The notes beneath the pieces are model-generated. The model saw nothing but the letters and a program-made list of their open reading frames with translations. It was not told where the DNA came from and searched no databases. The position numbers and the translations under genes are program-made. Positions 14,364-23,721 of a stretch of DNA of 54,403 nucleotides are shown piece after piece. Numbering within the stretch: the stretch's first letter is position 1; the number at the start of each line of letters is the position of its first letter. The stretch comes from JAVWJP01 sp036638975 (GTDB lineage Bacteria; Bacillota; Clostridia; Oscillospirales; Ruminococcaceae): assembly GCA_036638975.1 (NCBI GenBank), contig JAVWJP010000013.1, positions 1 through 54,403 of the forward strand, read 5' to 3'.

Positions 14364-16967
14364 ATGAAAATGCTGGTGCTTGACGGCAACTCCATTATAA
14401 ACCGTGCTTTTTACGGAATACGTTTGCTGTCGGCTAAGGACGGCACATACACAAACGCCATATATGGCTTTTTAAGTATACTGCTAAAGCTTACCGCCGA
14501 TGTTTCTCCCGACGCTGTTGCAGTCGCCTTTGATTTACGCGCGCCAACCTTTAGGCACAAGCGCTACGATGGCTACAAGGCACAGCGCAAGGGTATGCCC
14601 GAGGAGCTTGCGCAGCAAATGCCAATACTTAAAGAGCTACTGGGCTACTTAGGGTATACACTGGTAGAAAAAGAGGGCTTTGAGGCAGACGACATTTTGG
14701 GTACTCTAGCCGCCGCCTGTGCCAAAAACAAAAACGAATGTGTAATTGCAACAGGTGACAAGGACAGCCTACAGCTTATAAACGAATACGTAACCGTGCG
14801 ACTTGCGGGTACAAAAATGGGACAGCCCGAAACTGTGGTTTATGACGAAGCCGCATTTCGCGAGCGCTACGGGGTAGAGCCATTGCAGCTTATAGACTTA
14901 AAAGCGATTATGGGTGACAGCTCCGACAACATACCCGGAGTAAAGGGCATAGGCGAAAAAGGCGCTATAGATTTAATCTCGCGCTACACCTCGTTAGAAA
15001 ACATCTACGAAAATCTTGAAACAATCGACGTAAAGCCCGCCATTCGGCAAAAGCTGACGGACAGCCGCGACATGGCATTTCTTTCTAAAGAGCTTGCCAC
15101 CATATTTTGTGAAGTACCAATCTGCACAGACTTTGAATGCTACAAGCGCGCAGAAATTAAGCACGTAGAAGCCGCCCGCCTGCTGGCACGGCTTGAAATG
15201 TACAAAATGACAGAGCGCCTTGGTGTAAACCCCGCCGCCGCACCCGCCGTGGACGGCAGTGAAGGCGAAGCACCCGCAAAGCCCGCACCGCTGCTTACCG
15301 TGGTAACGCCTGAAGAAATGCTGCCACTTCTTGCCGACAACCCCGACGCTGTAATAGATTTGCTTTGCATTTTTGAAGATGACAGCTTTAAAGGCTGTGC
15401 AGCTTTGTTTAAAAACAAGCTTATGCTTACAGAGAGCCGCACGGTTTTTAGCCGTATTTTAAAAGGCGGCTGGGGGCTGCGCACCACAGGCTGCAAACAA
15501 ATTTACCGCTTTGGCTTTATAAATAAAACCGATGTACTACACCTTTGCTTTGATGCAGAGCTTGCGGGCTACCTTGCCAATCCAAACTCTAAAAGCTACA
15601 GCATACAAACTCTTGCTCAGGGTGCGGGGGCACAAACTGCTGTGCTGCACGGCGAGCTGACAGAGGCATTTGCGGCAATGCAGGACGACATACTTGTTTT
15701 TACCTCGCTTTGCGATAAAATGGCGGACGAAATTAAAGCAAGCGGGCAGGAGGAGCTGCTCTACAATATAGAAATACCTCTTGCACAGGTGCTTGCATCT
15801 ATGGAAATCATAGGCTTCGAGCTTGATACAACGGCACTTACCGCTTTTGGCAAGGAGCTTGACACAGACCTTGCGCGGCACCAAAAACAAATTTACGAAA
15901 GCGCAGGACACGAGTTTAACATAAACTCGCCCGCTCAAATGGGCGAAGTGCTTTTTGCAGAGCTGGGGCTACCCGCAAAAAAGAAAACTAAAACCGGCTA
16001 TTCTACAAATGTTGATGTTTTAGAGGGGCTTGTGGGCAAGCACCCCATAATCGAGAGCATTTTAGAATACCGCAAGCTAAGCAAGCTTAAATCTACCTAT
16101 GTCGATGGGCTTTTAAAAACCGTACAGGCAGATGGGCGCATACACACAAGCTTTCAGCAAACCGAAACCCGCACGGGGCGCATAAGCTCCACCGAGCCTA
16201 ACCTGCAAAATATACCCGTCCGCACCGAAATCGGCAGTAATCTGCGCAAGTTTTTTTGTGCAAAAGAGGCTTGTGTGCTTGTTGATGCCGACTACAGCCA
16301 AATAGAGCTGCGGATTTTGGCGCATATAGCACAGGACGAAAATATGCTTGAAGCGTTTCGCACAAGGCTTGATATTCACACACAAACGGCTTCTCAGGTT
16401 TTCGATTTACCCCCGCTTTTTATAACCCCTACAATGCGCTCGCGCGCTAAGGCTGTAAACTTTGGTATAGTGTACGGAATATCGGCATTTTCGCTATCGC
16501 AGGATATAGGCGTAAGTGTTGCAGAAGCGGACAGCTATATTAAAGGCTACCTTAAAACCTACAGCGGCGTTAAAAAATATATGGACGAAATCATCGTTTT
16601 TGGGAAAGAACACGGCTATGTCAAAACGCTGTGGGGAAGAAGACGCTACTTGCCTGAGCTTGCAAGCAGCAACCACAATCTTCGCAGCTTTGGCGAGCGT
16701 GTCGCAAGGAATATGCCTATACAGGGCAGTGCCGCCGATATCATAAAAATAGCCATGGTGCGTGTATATAAACGTCTAAAGGACGAAAACCTTGCCGCAA
16801 AGCTTATATTGCAGGTGCATGATGAGCTTTTGGTTGAAGCACCGGCAGAAGAAGCCGATATTGTCAGAAAAATTGTAAAAGAAGAAATGGAGGGCGCGGC
16901 GGCGCTTTCTGTGCCGCTTACAGCCGATACAATGACCGGCAAAACCTGGTACGCCGCCAAGGGCTAA
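14364..16967 (+). CDS. polA: DNA polymerase I
   Basis: Repair and Okazaki-fragment polymerase. ATG 14364 gives MKMLVLDGNSIINRAF, the usual N terminus; a GTG at 14352 is less likely. Residues 1-290 form the 5'-3' exonuclease (AVAFDLRAPTFRH, GDKDSLQLI, GDSSDNIPGVKGIGEK). Residues about 310-480 correspond to the 3'-5' exonuclease domain but lack its acidic DxE active-site motif, so proofreading is probably absent, as in many Firmicutes. The polymerase domain has motif A (DADYSQIELRIL), motif B (RSRAKAVNFGIVYGIS) and motif C (QVHDEL). 867 residues. rimI and tsaD follow, with their own promoter. Confidence 0.96.
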   Translation: MKMLVLDGNSIINRAFYGIRLLSAKDGTYTNAIYGFLSILLKLTADVSPDAVAVAFDLRAPTFRHKRYDGYKAQRKGMPEELAQQMPILKELLGYLGYTLVEKEGFEADDILGTLAAACAKNKNECVIATGDKDSLQLINEYVTVRLAGTKMGQPETVVYDEAAFRERYGVEPLQLIDLKAIMGDSSDNIPGVKGIGEKGAIDLISRYTSLENIYENLETIDVKPAIRQKLTDSRDMAFLSKELATIFCEVPICTDFECYKRAEIKHVEAARLLARLEMYKMTERLGVNPAAAPAVDGSEGEAPAKPAPLLTVVTPEEMLPLLADNPDAVIDLLCIFEDDSFKGCAALFKNKLMLTESRTVFSRILKGGWGLRTTGCKQIYRFGFINKTDVLHLCFDAELAGYLANPNSKSYSIQTLAQGAGAQTAVLHGELTEAFAAMQDDILVFTSLCDKMADEIKASGQEELLYNIEIPLAQVLASMEIIGFELDTTALTAFGKELDTDLARHQKQIYESAGHEFNINSPAQMGEVLFAELGLPAKKKTKTGYSTNVDVLEGLVGKHPIIESILEYRKLSKLKSTYVDGLLKTVQADGRIHTSFQQTETRTGRISSTEPNLQNIPVRTEIGSNLRKFFCAKEACVLVDADYSQIELRILAHIAQDENMLEAFRTRLDIHTQTASQVFDLPPLFITPTMRSRAKAVNFGIVYGISAFSLSQDIGVSVAEADSYIKGYLKTYSGVKKYMDEIIVFGKEHGYVKTLWGRRRYLPELASSNHNLRSFGERVARNMPIQGSAADIIKIAMVRVYKRLKDENLAAKLILQVHDELLVEAPAEEADIVRKIVKEEMEGAAALSVPLTADTMTGKTWYAAKG

Positions 16968-16985
16968 AGAGATATTGCGCCGCAC

Positions 16986-17014
16986 TTGCAAAGCATACAA
17001 AATTATACTATAAT
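16986..17014 (+). promoter_or_regulatory. Sigma-A promoter of rimI-tsaD
   Basis: TTGCAA (16986-16991), 17-bp spacer, perfect TATAAT (17009-17014), about 35 bp before rimI. Confidence 0.7.
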
Positions 17015-17049
17015 TATAAAAAAGAATTATTATAAAGGGAGATAGATAA

Positions 17050-17505
17050 GTGGAAATCGAAGGTCGAAGTATCACAATCGCAGCAATGGGCCCCGAGCAT
17101 ATTGAACGTTTGGCGCAGATAGAAACCGAGTGTTTTTCTATGCCATGGAGCTATGACGCGTTGGCGGCAGAGCTTTCTAACCCGCTTGCAGTGTTTTTGG
17201 TTGCCCTGTGCGAAGGCGAGCCTGTAGGTTATGTTGGCATGACACAGGTTATTGACGAGGGTTATATGGCAAACCTTGCGGTCACAAATGGCTTTCGCCG
17301 CAGCGGTGTTGCACACGCGCTTTTAACAGCGCTTATGGCACACGCAGAGGAGCAGAAGCTAAGCTTTGTTACATTAGAGGTTCGCCGCTCGAACACAGCC
17401 GCACAAAGACTTTATGAGAGCTTCGATTTTAAACCCGTTGGGGAACGTAAGAATTTTTATGTAAATCCCGTTGAAGATGGGCTGATTTTAACGCGCACTT
17501 TTTGA
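17050..17505 (+). CDS. rimI: Ribosomal protein alanine N-acetyltransferase
   Basis: GNAT acetyltransferase of 151 residues. The acetyl-CoA binding region is seen in NLAVTNGFRRSGVAHALL (R/QxxGxG/A type) and the C-terminal LEVRRSNTAAQRLYESFDF block is typical of RimI. It acetylates the N terminus of ribosomal protein S18 in known cases. The start is GTG 17050 behind AAAGGGAG. It lies 12 bp before tsaD, a common Firmicutes arrangement that supports the name. Confidence 0.9.
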   Translation: MEIEGRSITIAAMGPEHIERLAQIETECFSMPWSYDALAAELSNPLAVFLVALCEGEPVGYVGMTQVIDEGYMANLAVTNGFRRSGVAHALLTALMAHAEEQKLSFVTLEVRRSNTAAQRLYESFDFKPVGERKNFYVNPVEDGLILTRTF

Positions 17506-17517
17506 GGTGAAAATACA

Positions 17518-18525
17518 TTGAAGATATTAGCTATAGAATCATCTTGCGATGAAACCGCCGCCGCTGTTGTAAAGGACGGACGCGAGGTGCTTTCTTCCGT
17601 TATAAACTCGCAGGTGGACGAACATAAAAAATACGGTGGAGTTGTGCCTGAAATAGCCTCAAGGCGCCACACCGAAAACATTGCGGGAGTTACAAAAAAA
17701 GCTCTTGCAGACGCAAATTTAAGCCTCGACGATGTAGACGCAATTGCCGTCACCTACGCGCCGGGGCTTATTGGCGCTTTGCTTGTCGGGGTAAACTTTG
17801 CAAAGGGGCTTTCTCTTGCCACAGGCAAGCCGCTTGTGCCTGTGCACCACATACGCGGGCATATTGCAGCCAACTACATTGCGCACCCACAGCTTGCCCC
17901 GCCATTTTTATGCCTTGTTGCTTCCGGAGGTCACAGCCACATTATAGAAGTAAAAAGCTACACCGACTTTAAGGTTTTGGGGCGCACACGCGACGATGCG
18001 GCGGGCGAAGCCTTTGACAAAGCCGCACGCTGCATGGGCTTTTGCTACCCCGGCGGAATTTATATTGATAATGCGGCAAAAAGCGGCAACCCTAAGGCAT
18101 ATAAGCTCCCATTCCCAAAAATAGACGGCAGCCCCTTTGACTTTAGCTTTTCGGGTCTTAAAACCTCGGTTATAAACATGACGCACAACGCACAGCAAAA
18201 GGGAGAAAACCTTAATATAAACGATTTGGCGGCATCTTTTCAGTACACCGTCTGCAAAATTCTTACAGACCGCCTTATGCTTGCAGCGCATAAAACAGGC
18301 TATAAAAATATTGTTGCGGCAGGCGGAGTAAGCGCAAACAGCGGGCTTCGCGCAGCTCTTACGCAGGCGTGCAGTGAAAACTCGTGTACACTTTTTGTCC
18401 CGCCGCTTTCACTGTGCGGCGATAACGCCGCCATGATAGGCTCACAGGCGTATTATGAATATAAAGCGGGGAATTTAGCCGATATGAGCCTTAACGGCTG
18501 CGCCTCTTTACCGATTTGTGAATAA
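17518..18525 (+). CDS. tsaD: tRNA N6-threonylcarbamoyladenosine transferase TsaD
   Basis: Transfers the threonylcarbamoyl group to A37 of ANN-decoding tRNAs, with TsaB and TsaE. The start is TTG 17518, with GAGGTGA (17504-17510) seven bases upstream. ILAIESSCDETAAAVV at the N terminus, the metal-binding histidines in HHIRGHIAANY (about 109-119), and ASGGHS and AAGGVSANSGLR (ASKHA ATPase loops) are intact. 335 residues. Functionally linked to mtaB at 30886, which methylthiolates the same modified base. Confidence 0.96.
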   Translation: MKILAIESSCDETAAAVVKDGREVLSSVINSQVDEHKKYGGVVPEIASRRHTENIAGVTKKALADANLSLDDVDAIAVTYAPGLIGALLVGVNFAKGLSLATGKPLVPVHHIRGHIAANYIAHPQLAPPFLCLVASGGHSHIIEVKSYTDFKVLGRTRDDAAGEAFDKAARCMGFCYPGGIYIDNAAKSGNPKAYKLPFPKIDGSPFDFSFSGLKTSVINMTHNAQQKGENLNINDLAASFQYTVCKILTDRLMLAAHKTGYKNIVAAGGVSANSGLRAALTQACSENSCTLFVPPLSLCGDNAAMIGSQAYYEYKAGNLADMSLNGCASLPICE

Positions 18526-18547
18526 AAAACGCCTAAATGAGTCATAC

Positions 18548-18620
18548 TTTAACAAAAGTTTAACAAAGTTTTAATTTTACCTGTTTTGCAATTGAAATTT
18601 GCAAAAATAAGAGTTATAAT
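18548..18620 (+). promoter_or_regulatory. pckA promoter with repeat elements
   Basis: TTGAAA (18592-18597), 17-bp spacer, TATAAT (18615-18620). Upstream are two direct copies of TTTAACAAA (18548-18556 and 18559-18567, 11-bp period). An imperfect inverted repeat TTTTGCAATT/AATTTGCAAAA (18584-18606) spans the -35 box. These are candidate operator sites; the regulator is unknown. Confidence 0.7.
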
Positions 18621-18676
18621 GTATTTGTGGAAAATTTGGTTTAACCGGTTATATGCCGGTGAAAGGAGATAGAAAA

Positions 18677-20455
18677 ATGGCGCTTACCAACAATAAAAAT
18701 GTACTCACTTGGGTAGATTCCATGATAGCACTATGCAAACCCGACCGTGTTGTATGGCTTGACGGAAGTGAAGAACAACTTAACGGTCTACGCGACCAGG
18801 CTGTTTCTACAGGCGAAATGGAAAGACTTAACGAAGAGAAGCTTCCGGGCTGTATGCTTCACAGAACACTGCAAAACGACGTTGCCCGTGTAGAAGCCCG
18901 CACATTTATCTGCTCTCGCAGTAAGGACGATGCAGGCCCCACCAACAACTGGTGCGACCCTAAAGAAATGTATGCAAAGCTTACGCCAATGTACGACGGT
19001 GTTATGAAGGGCCGTACAATGTACGTAATACCTTATTCCATGGGTCCTATAGGTTCTCCGCTTGCAAAAGTCGGCGTAGAGCTTACCGACTCTATCTATG
19101 TTGTGCTCAACATGGATATTATGACTCGTATGGGCGAGGCAGCCTTTGAAAACTTAGGTGAAACCTCTAATGACTTTGTTCGCGGCTTGCACTCTAAAGC
19201 CGATATTGACCCCGAAAAACGCTACATCGTGCACTTCCCTGAGGACAACACAATATGGAGCATTAACTCCGGCTACGGCGGCAACGTTTTACTTGGCAAA
19301 AAGTGCTTTGCGCTTCGCATAGCTTCTTATCAAGGCAAAAACGAGGGCTGGATGGCAGAGCATATGCTGATTTTAGGCATAGAAAACCCAAAAGGCGAAG
19401 TAACATATATTTCTGCCGCTTTCCCCTCTGCCTGTGGCAAAACAAACCTTGCAATGCTTATTCCACCCGATATTTTGGCAAAGCAGGGCTACAAGGTATG
19501 GACAGTCGGCGACGACATTGCATGGCTTAAACCCGGCAAGGACGGCAGGCTCTATGCCATTAACCCAGAGAACGGCTTCTTTGGCGTTGCACCCGGCACC
19601 AATGTTAAATCTAACTTCAACGCACTTGCAAGCACAAAGAAGAACACCATCTTCACAAACGTTGTGCATAATATGGACGACAACACTGTTTGGTGGGAGG
19701 GTCTTGACAAAAACCCGCCGGAAAACGCTATAGATTGGTTGGGTAAACCTTGGAACGGCAAAACCTCTACCGAAAAAGGCGCAAACCCAAACTCTCGTTT
19801 TACAGCACCTGCTGTCAACTGCCCTTGCGTAAGCAAAGAGTTTAACAACCCCGAGGGTGTTCCTATCTCCGCTATGATTTTCGGCGGGCGCCGCGCAAAA
19901 ACAGCTCCGCTCGTATATCAATCCCGCAGCTGGGAGCACGGCGTGTTCGTTGGCTCTACCATGGCATCTGAAACCACTGCAGCCGCTACAGGCGCTGTAG
20001 GCGTAGTAAGACGCGACCCTATGGCTATGCTTCCGTTCTGCGGCTACCACATGGGCGATTACTTCCAGCATTGGCTTGATATGGGCAAAACTCTTGGCGA
20101 CAAGGCACCTAAAATCTTCAATGTCAACTGGTTCCGCACAGACGACGAGGGACACTTTGTATGGCCGGGCTTCGGCGACAATATGCGTGTTCTTATGTGG
20201 ATAATAGACCGCTGCAACGGCAACGCTGACGCTGTAGAAACCCCCATAGGCTACGAGCCTAAGCCCGAGGACATAAATATAGAAGGGCTTGATGGCATTA
20301 CAACGGCAACTGTAAAAGACCTTCTTACTGTTGACAAAGATCTTTGGGAAGAAGAAGCTGCGGGTATTCGCGAGTTTTATGCAAAATTTGGCGACAAGCT
20401 GCCTAAGGAGCTTGCAAAAGAGCTTAACACATTAGAGGCAAACTTAGCTAAATAA
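18677..20455 (+). CDS. pckA: Phosphoenolpyruvate carboxykinase (GTP)
   Basis: Converts oxaloacetate and GTP to PEP, GDP and CO2 (or the reverse in PEP-fermenting anaerobes). ATG 18677 is chosen because AGGAG (18664-18668) is 8 bp upstream; an earlier ATG at 18653 lies before that site. 592 residues. The kinase P loop and active-site cysteine are in FPSACGKTN (about 249-257); the GTP-type signature ISAMIFGGRRAKTAPLV follows. The length and motifs separate it from the ATP-dependent family. Single-gene unit between a promoter and a strong terminator. Confidence 0.96.
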   Translation: MALTNNKNVLTWVDSMIALCKPDRVVWLDGSEEQLNGLRDQAVSTGEMERLNEEKLPGCMLHRTLQNDVARVEARTFICSRSKDDAGPTNNWCDPKEMYAKLTPMYDGVMKGRTMYVIPYSMGPIGSPLAKVGVELTDSIYVVLNMDIMTRMGEAAFENLGETSNDFVRGLHSKADIDPEKRYIVHFPEDNTIWSINSGYGGNVLLGKKCFALRIASYQGKNEGWMAEHMLILGIENPKGEVTYISAAFPSACGKTNLAMLIPPDILAKQGYKVWTVGDDIAWLKPGKDGRLYAINPENGFFGVAPGTNVKSNFNALASTKKNTIFTNVVHNMDDNTVWWEGLDKNPPENAIDWLGKPWNGKTSTEKGANPNSRFTAPAVNCPCVSKEFNNPEGVPISAMIFGGRRAKTAPLVYQSRSWEHGVFVGSTMASETTAAATGAVGVVRRDPMAMLPFCGYHMGDYFQHWLDMGKTLGDKAPKIFNVNWFRTDDEGHFVWPGFGDNMRVLMWIIDRCNGNADAVETPIGYEPKPEDINIEGLDGITTATVKDLLTVDKDLWEEEAAGIREFYAKFGDKLPKELAKELNTLEANLAK

Positions 20456-20479
20456 TATTTTTTTAACGCTTTATTTTTC

Positions 20480-20523
20480 AGATTTTCTCATTGGTTTACA
20501 GCCGATGAGAAAATCTTTTTTTA
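20480..20523 (+). terminator. Intrinsic terminator of pckA
   Basis: AGATTTTCTCAT pairs with ATGAGAAAATCT (20480-20491 and 20505-20516), with extra pairs inside, followed by seven T. Confidence 0.9.
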
Positions 20524-20780
20524 TTTTATAAATTACAAAAATGCTCAAAAATAATATTTTCATGGAGTATTTTACCGTTTTATTTGTAAAATCTCACAAT
20601 TTTTTCTCTTACAAATTGTTGATTTGGTTATATTTTACTTTATTACCTCAAAACTATTGCAAATGCACACCATTGTATGATAAACTCTATTTGTACACAA
20701 ACTGTTAATAGTATTACTTTAATGTGTACAGGGCTTACGGCAAGCCTAAAATAAAGACACATATGAGGAGGGCTTTTTTA
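20524..20780 (+). other. Leader region of the purine permease
   Basis: AT-rich stretch between the pckA terminator and the permease. It contains an inverted repeat ATTTGTAA/TTACAAAT (20582-20589 and 20609-20616) and a TTTGTACACAA sequence at about 20689-20699 that recurs in reverse complement at 10161-10171. GGCTT-acggc-AAGCC forms a small hairpin just upstream of the ribosome site. No purine riboswitch core was found and no promoter with good spacing stands out. Confidence 0.4.
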
Positions 20781-22211
20781 ATGGCAAAGCAAAATGTCAA
20801 AACAGAAAGCTGGGTTGAAAATTATTTTCAGCTTCAGCAGCACGGTACCACGGTAAAAACCGAAGTTATCGCAGGTTTAACCACATTCTTTACAATGGCA
20901 TACATAATAGTTGTAAACCCCGGCATTATCTCAATGGGTGACGGTCAAATTTACAACGGTGTGTTTTTTGCAACTTGCATCTCAGCTTTCATCGGTACAG
21001 CTTTGATGGCATTTTTAGCAAAAATCCCATTTGCACAAGCACCCGGCATGGGGCTTAACGCATTCTTCGCATTTACAGTTATGCCTGCAATGATAAAAAT
21101 TACAGGTAAAGACCTTACAATAATCGAGCAATATCAGTGCGCACTTGCACTTGTATTTATGTCAGGTCTTCTCTTTATCCTTATCACCGTTATAGGTGCC
21201 CGCGAAGCAATAGTAAAAGCTATTCCGCAAAACGTAAAGCTTGCTATAAGCGGCGGTATTGGTCTGTTCCTTGCATACCTTGGCTTACAGAATGCAGGCA
21301 TTGTTGTCCCTGACCCTGCCGTACAAGTCGGGCTTATCAACTTTGCAGGCATAGTAGACCCCGAGCAGCGCATGAAGGTTATGGGCGCTATACTTGCAAT
21401 CTTGGGTCTGTTTATCATCACAGCGCTTTACAAGCTAAAGGTTAAGGGCTCTATCCTCATTGGCATACTTGTAACAGGCGTTCTCGCCTACTTCCCCTTT
21501 GGCATTGCAAAACTACCCGATAGCTTTGCAATAAACTTTGGAGCACAGGCAAAGGACTTTATGGACGTTTCTTTCTTCCGTTTAGATTTTGGCACACTTT
21601 TTGCAGGCAAAAACCTTATGGAAGCAATAGCAACCGTTCTTGTACTTATACTTACCTTCTCTATGGTTGATATGTTTGACACCATAGGAACCTTGCTTGG
21701 TACAGCCAGTGCAGCGGGTCTTATGGACGAAGACGGCAACATGGAGCGCATGAAGCCGGCTCTGCTCTCAGATGCCATTGCTACAGCTTCAGGTGCTCTC
21801 CTTGGTACTTCAACCGTTACTACCTTTGTTGAATCCTCCTCCGGTATAGCCGTTGGCGGAAGAACAGGGCTTACCTCGGCAGTTTCGGCATTGTGCTTCT
21901 TGCTTTCAATAATTGCTGCGCCGTTCGTACTTTTAATTCCGGGCGTTGCAACTGCACCTGCACTTATTTTCGTTGGTGCATTGATGATAGGCGGAGTGCG
22001 CAAGATGGACTTTGACGATATTTCTGAAGCCATTCCGGGTTTCTTAACAATCGCCATGATGCCTCTTACATACTCCATAGCAAACGGTATTGGCTTTGGC
22101 TTAATCTCATACTGCCTAATCAAGCTCTTTACAGGCAAGGTTAAAGAAACATCATGGATAACATGGCTTATCTCATTCTTCTTTATACTTAAATTCTGCC
22201 TTGCAATCTAA
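20781..22211 (+). CDS. NCS2-family purine (adenine/guanine/hypoxanthine) permease
   Basis: 476 residues with about 12 to 14 membrane helices. The family blocks are clear: EVIAGLTTFFTMAYIIVVNP near the N terminus, QAPGMGLNAFFAFTV, FSMVDMFDTIGTLLG, and GTSTVTTFVESSSGIAVGGRTGL, which match the AzgA/PbuG/PbuO branch of proton-coupled nucleobase transporters. ATG 20781 is chosen because GAGGAGG (20765-20771) is 9 bp upstream. The last codons (ctt gca atc taa) are the start of the 78-bp tandem repeat that follows. Confidence 0.93.
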   Translation: MAKQNVKTESWVENYFQLQQHGTTVKTEVIAGLTTFFTMAYIIVVNPGIISMGDGQIYNGVFFATCISAFIGTALMAFLAKIPFAQAPGMGLNAFFAFTVMPAMIKITGKDLTIIEQYQCALALVFMSGLLFILITVIGAREAIVKAIPQNVKLAISGGIGLFLAYLGLQNAGIVVPDPAVQVGLINFAGIVDPEQRMKVMGAILAILGLFIITALYKLKVKGSILIGILVTGVLAYFPFGIAKLPDSFAINFGAQAKDFMDVSFFRLDFGTLFAGKNLMEAIATVLVLILTFSMVDMFDTIGTLLGTASAAGLMDEDGNMERMKPALLSDAIATASGALLGTSTVTTFVESSSGIAVGGRTGLTSAVSALCFLLSIIAAPFVLLIPGVATAPALIFVGALMIGGVRKMDFDDISEAIPGFLTIAMMPLTYSIANGIGFGLISYCLIKLFTGKVKETSWITWLISFFFILKFCLAI

Positions 22212-22745
22212 AACAGATTTACTTGAGATGCTTTGTCCCTCCGCCTTTCGGCGGGGGGATATTTTAATTTATTCTGCCTTNNNNNNNNNNNNNNNNNNNN
22301 NNNNNNNNNNNNNNNNNNNNNNNNNNNNNNNNNNNNNNNNNNNNNNNNNNNNNNNNNNNNNNNNNNNNNNNNNNNNNNNNTCCCTCCGCCTTTCGGCGGG
22401 GGGATATTTTAATTTATTCTGCCTTGCAATCTAAGGCTGATTTAATCAAGATGCTTTGTCCCTCCGCCTTTCGGCGGGGGGATATTTTAATTATTCTGCC
22501 TTGCAATCTAAAACAGATTTACTCAAGATGCTTTGTCCCTCCGCCTTTCGGCGGGGGGATATTTTAATTTATTCTGCCTTGCAATCTAAAACAGGTTTAC
22601 TTGAGATACTTTATCCCTCCGCCTTTCGGCGGGGGGATATTTTAATTTATTCTGCCTTGCAATCTAAAACAGGTTTACTTGAGATACTTTATCCCTCCGC
22701 CTTTCGGCGGGGGGATATTTTAATTTATTCTGCCTTGCAATCTAA
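22201..22745. repeat. 78-bp tandem repeat array with terminator-like hairpins
   Basis: Units begin at 22201, (gap), 22424, 22501, 22579, 22657 and a partial one at 22735; the period is 78 bp (77 for one unit that lost a T). Each unit starts with TTGCAATCTA, the last codons and stop of the permease, and contains a CCCTCCGCC-TTTC-GGCGGGGGG hairpin followed by a T-rich tail. Some units have ggctg in place of aacag. The true copy number is unknown because of the N run. Open frames through it are repeat artefacts. Confidence 0.9.
22281..22380. other. Assembly gap (100 N) inside the tandem repeat
   Basis: Exactly 100 N, the usual placeholder for a gap of unknown size, between two copies of the 78-bp unit. 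The repeat almost certainly caused the break. Confidence 0.97.
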
Positions 22746-22825
22746 GGCTGATTTGTTGTGTTCAGTCTATTGCTTTATCTGCATCTGTAATTAACAAAGC
22801 CACTTATTTTAAGCTTTTTGCGTGC

Positions 22826-22862
22826 AAAAAAGGCACCGGCTTTTGTAAGCCAATGCCCTTTT
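22826..22862 (-). terminator. Intrinsic terminator of nagB
   Basis: On the minus strand AAGGGCATTGGCTT-acaa-AAGCCGGTGCCTT is followed by TTTT, 18 bp after the nagB stop. Confidence 0.85.
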
Positions 22863-22879
22863 CATTTTTTTATTATGTA

Positions 22880-23632
22880 TTAAACCTCTCCCGGGTGTTT
22901 TTCGCGCACTACGCGCAAAGCGGCGGCATCTGCCACAACAGTAAGGTTGGGGTGAAGCTGCAAAATTGATGCCGGAACCGTAGGAGTGATTGGACCATAA
23001 AGTGCCTCCTCCATAATATCCGCCTTGCCCTCGCCAGATGCCATAAGAAGCACGGCACGCGACTGCATTATAGACTTAATTCCCATTGTAATCGCCTGCT
23101 TCGGAACATCATCGACCGAAGCAAAAAAACGAGCATTTGCATCTATTGTCTTTTGTGTAAGGTCCACTATGTGTGTGTCCTTTTCGTAGTCCTCACTCGG
23201 TTCGTTAAAGCCTATATGCCCATTGTTGCCTATTCCAAGCACCTGTAAATCTACACCGCCCATCGCATTTATAAGCTTATCATAGCGCTTGCATTCGGCT
23301 GCCAAATCGGTTGCCATACCGTTTGGTACACTGGTATTGCTGCGCCCGATATTTATATGGCTAAAAAAGTTTTCGTCCATAAAGAAGTGGTAGCTCTGGT
23401 CGTTATCGGGTGTAAGCCCGACATATTCGTCCAAATTAACCGAGCGAGTTGTCTTAAAGTCTAAATCTCCCTTTTTATTCCATTCGATAAGCTGCTTGTA
23501 CATTCCTATAGGGGTAGAACCCGTCGCCAAACCCAAAACGCAATTTGGGTGAAGAATAACTGTTGCTGAAACAACATTAGCCGCCTTACGGCTCATATCG
23601 TCATAGTCCTTTGCCTGCATAAGCTTTATCAT
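22880..23632 (-). CDS. nagB: Glucosamine-6-phosphate deaminase
   Basis: Converts glucosamine 6-phosphate to fructose 6-phosphate and ammonia, feeding amino sugars into glycolysis. 250 residues from ATG 23632, chosen because GGGGAGGG is 8 bp upstream; the frame extends six codons further, through that site. Conserved blocks: LGLATGSTPIGMY, SVNLDEYVGL with the catalytic aspartate, and LGIGNNGHIGFNEPS. Monocistronic, with its own terminator. No nagA or PTS gene is beside it. Confidence 0.95.
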   Translation of the reverse strand: MIKLMQAKDYDDMSRKAANVVSATVILHPNCVLGLATGSTPIGMYKQLIEWNKKGDLDFKTTRSVNLDEYVGLTPDNDQSYHFFMDENFFSHINIGRSNTSVPNGMATDLAAECKRYDKLINAMGGVDLQVLGIGNNGHIGFNEPSEDYEKDTHIVDLTQKTIDANARFFASVDDVPKQAITMGIKSIMQSRAVLLMASGEGKADIMEEALYGPITPTVPASILQLHPNLTVVADAAALRVVREKHPGEV

Positions 23633-23721
23633 TATTTTAACCCTCCCCAAAATTTTTTAATACACTTATTGTATCACTTGACACTCAATTTGTCCATGTG
23701 CTATTTACCGTATTATTGAAG

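Noticed and set aside
19373..20155. Long minus-strand open frame opposite pckA
   Set aside because: It is a shadow of the conserved pckA frame; its cysteine-rich translation has no family features.
22201..22794. Open frames through the 78-bp array with a repeated CPSAFRRGDILIYSALQSK peptide
   Set aside because: 78 is a multiple of three, so a tandem repeat keeps a frame open. One 77-bp unit shifts it, there is no ribosome site, and the unit contains a terminator hairpin and a copy of the permease end.
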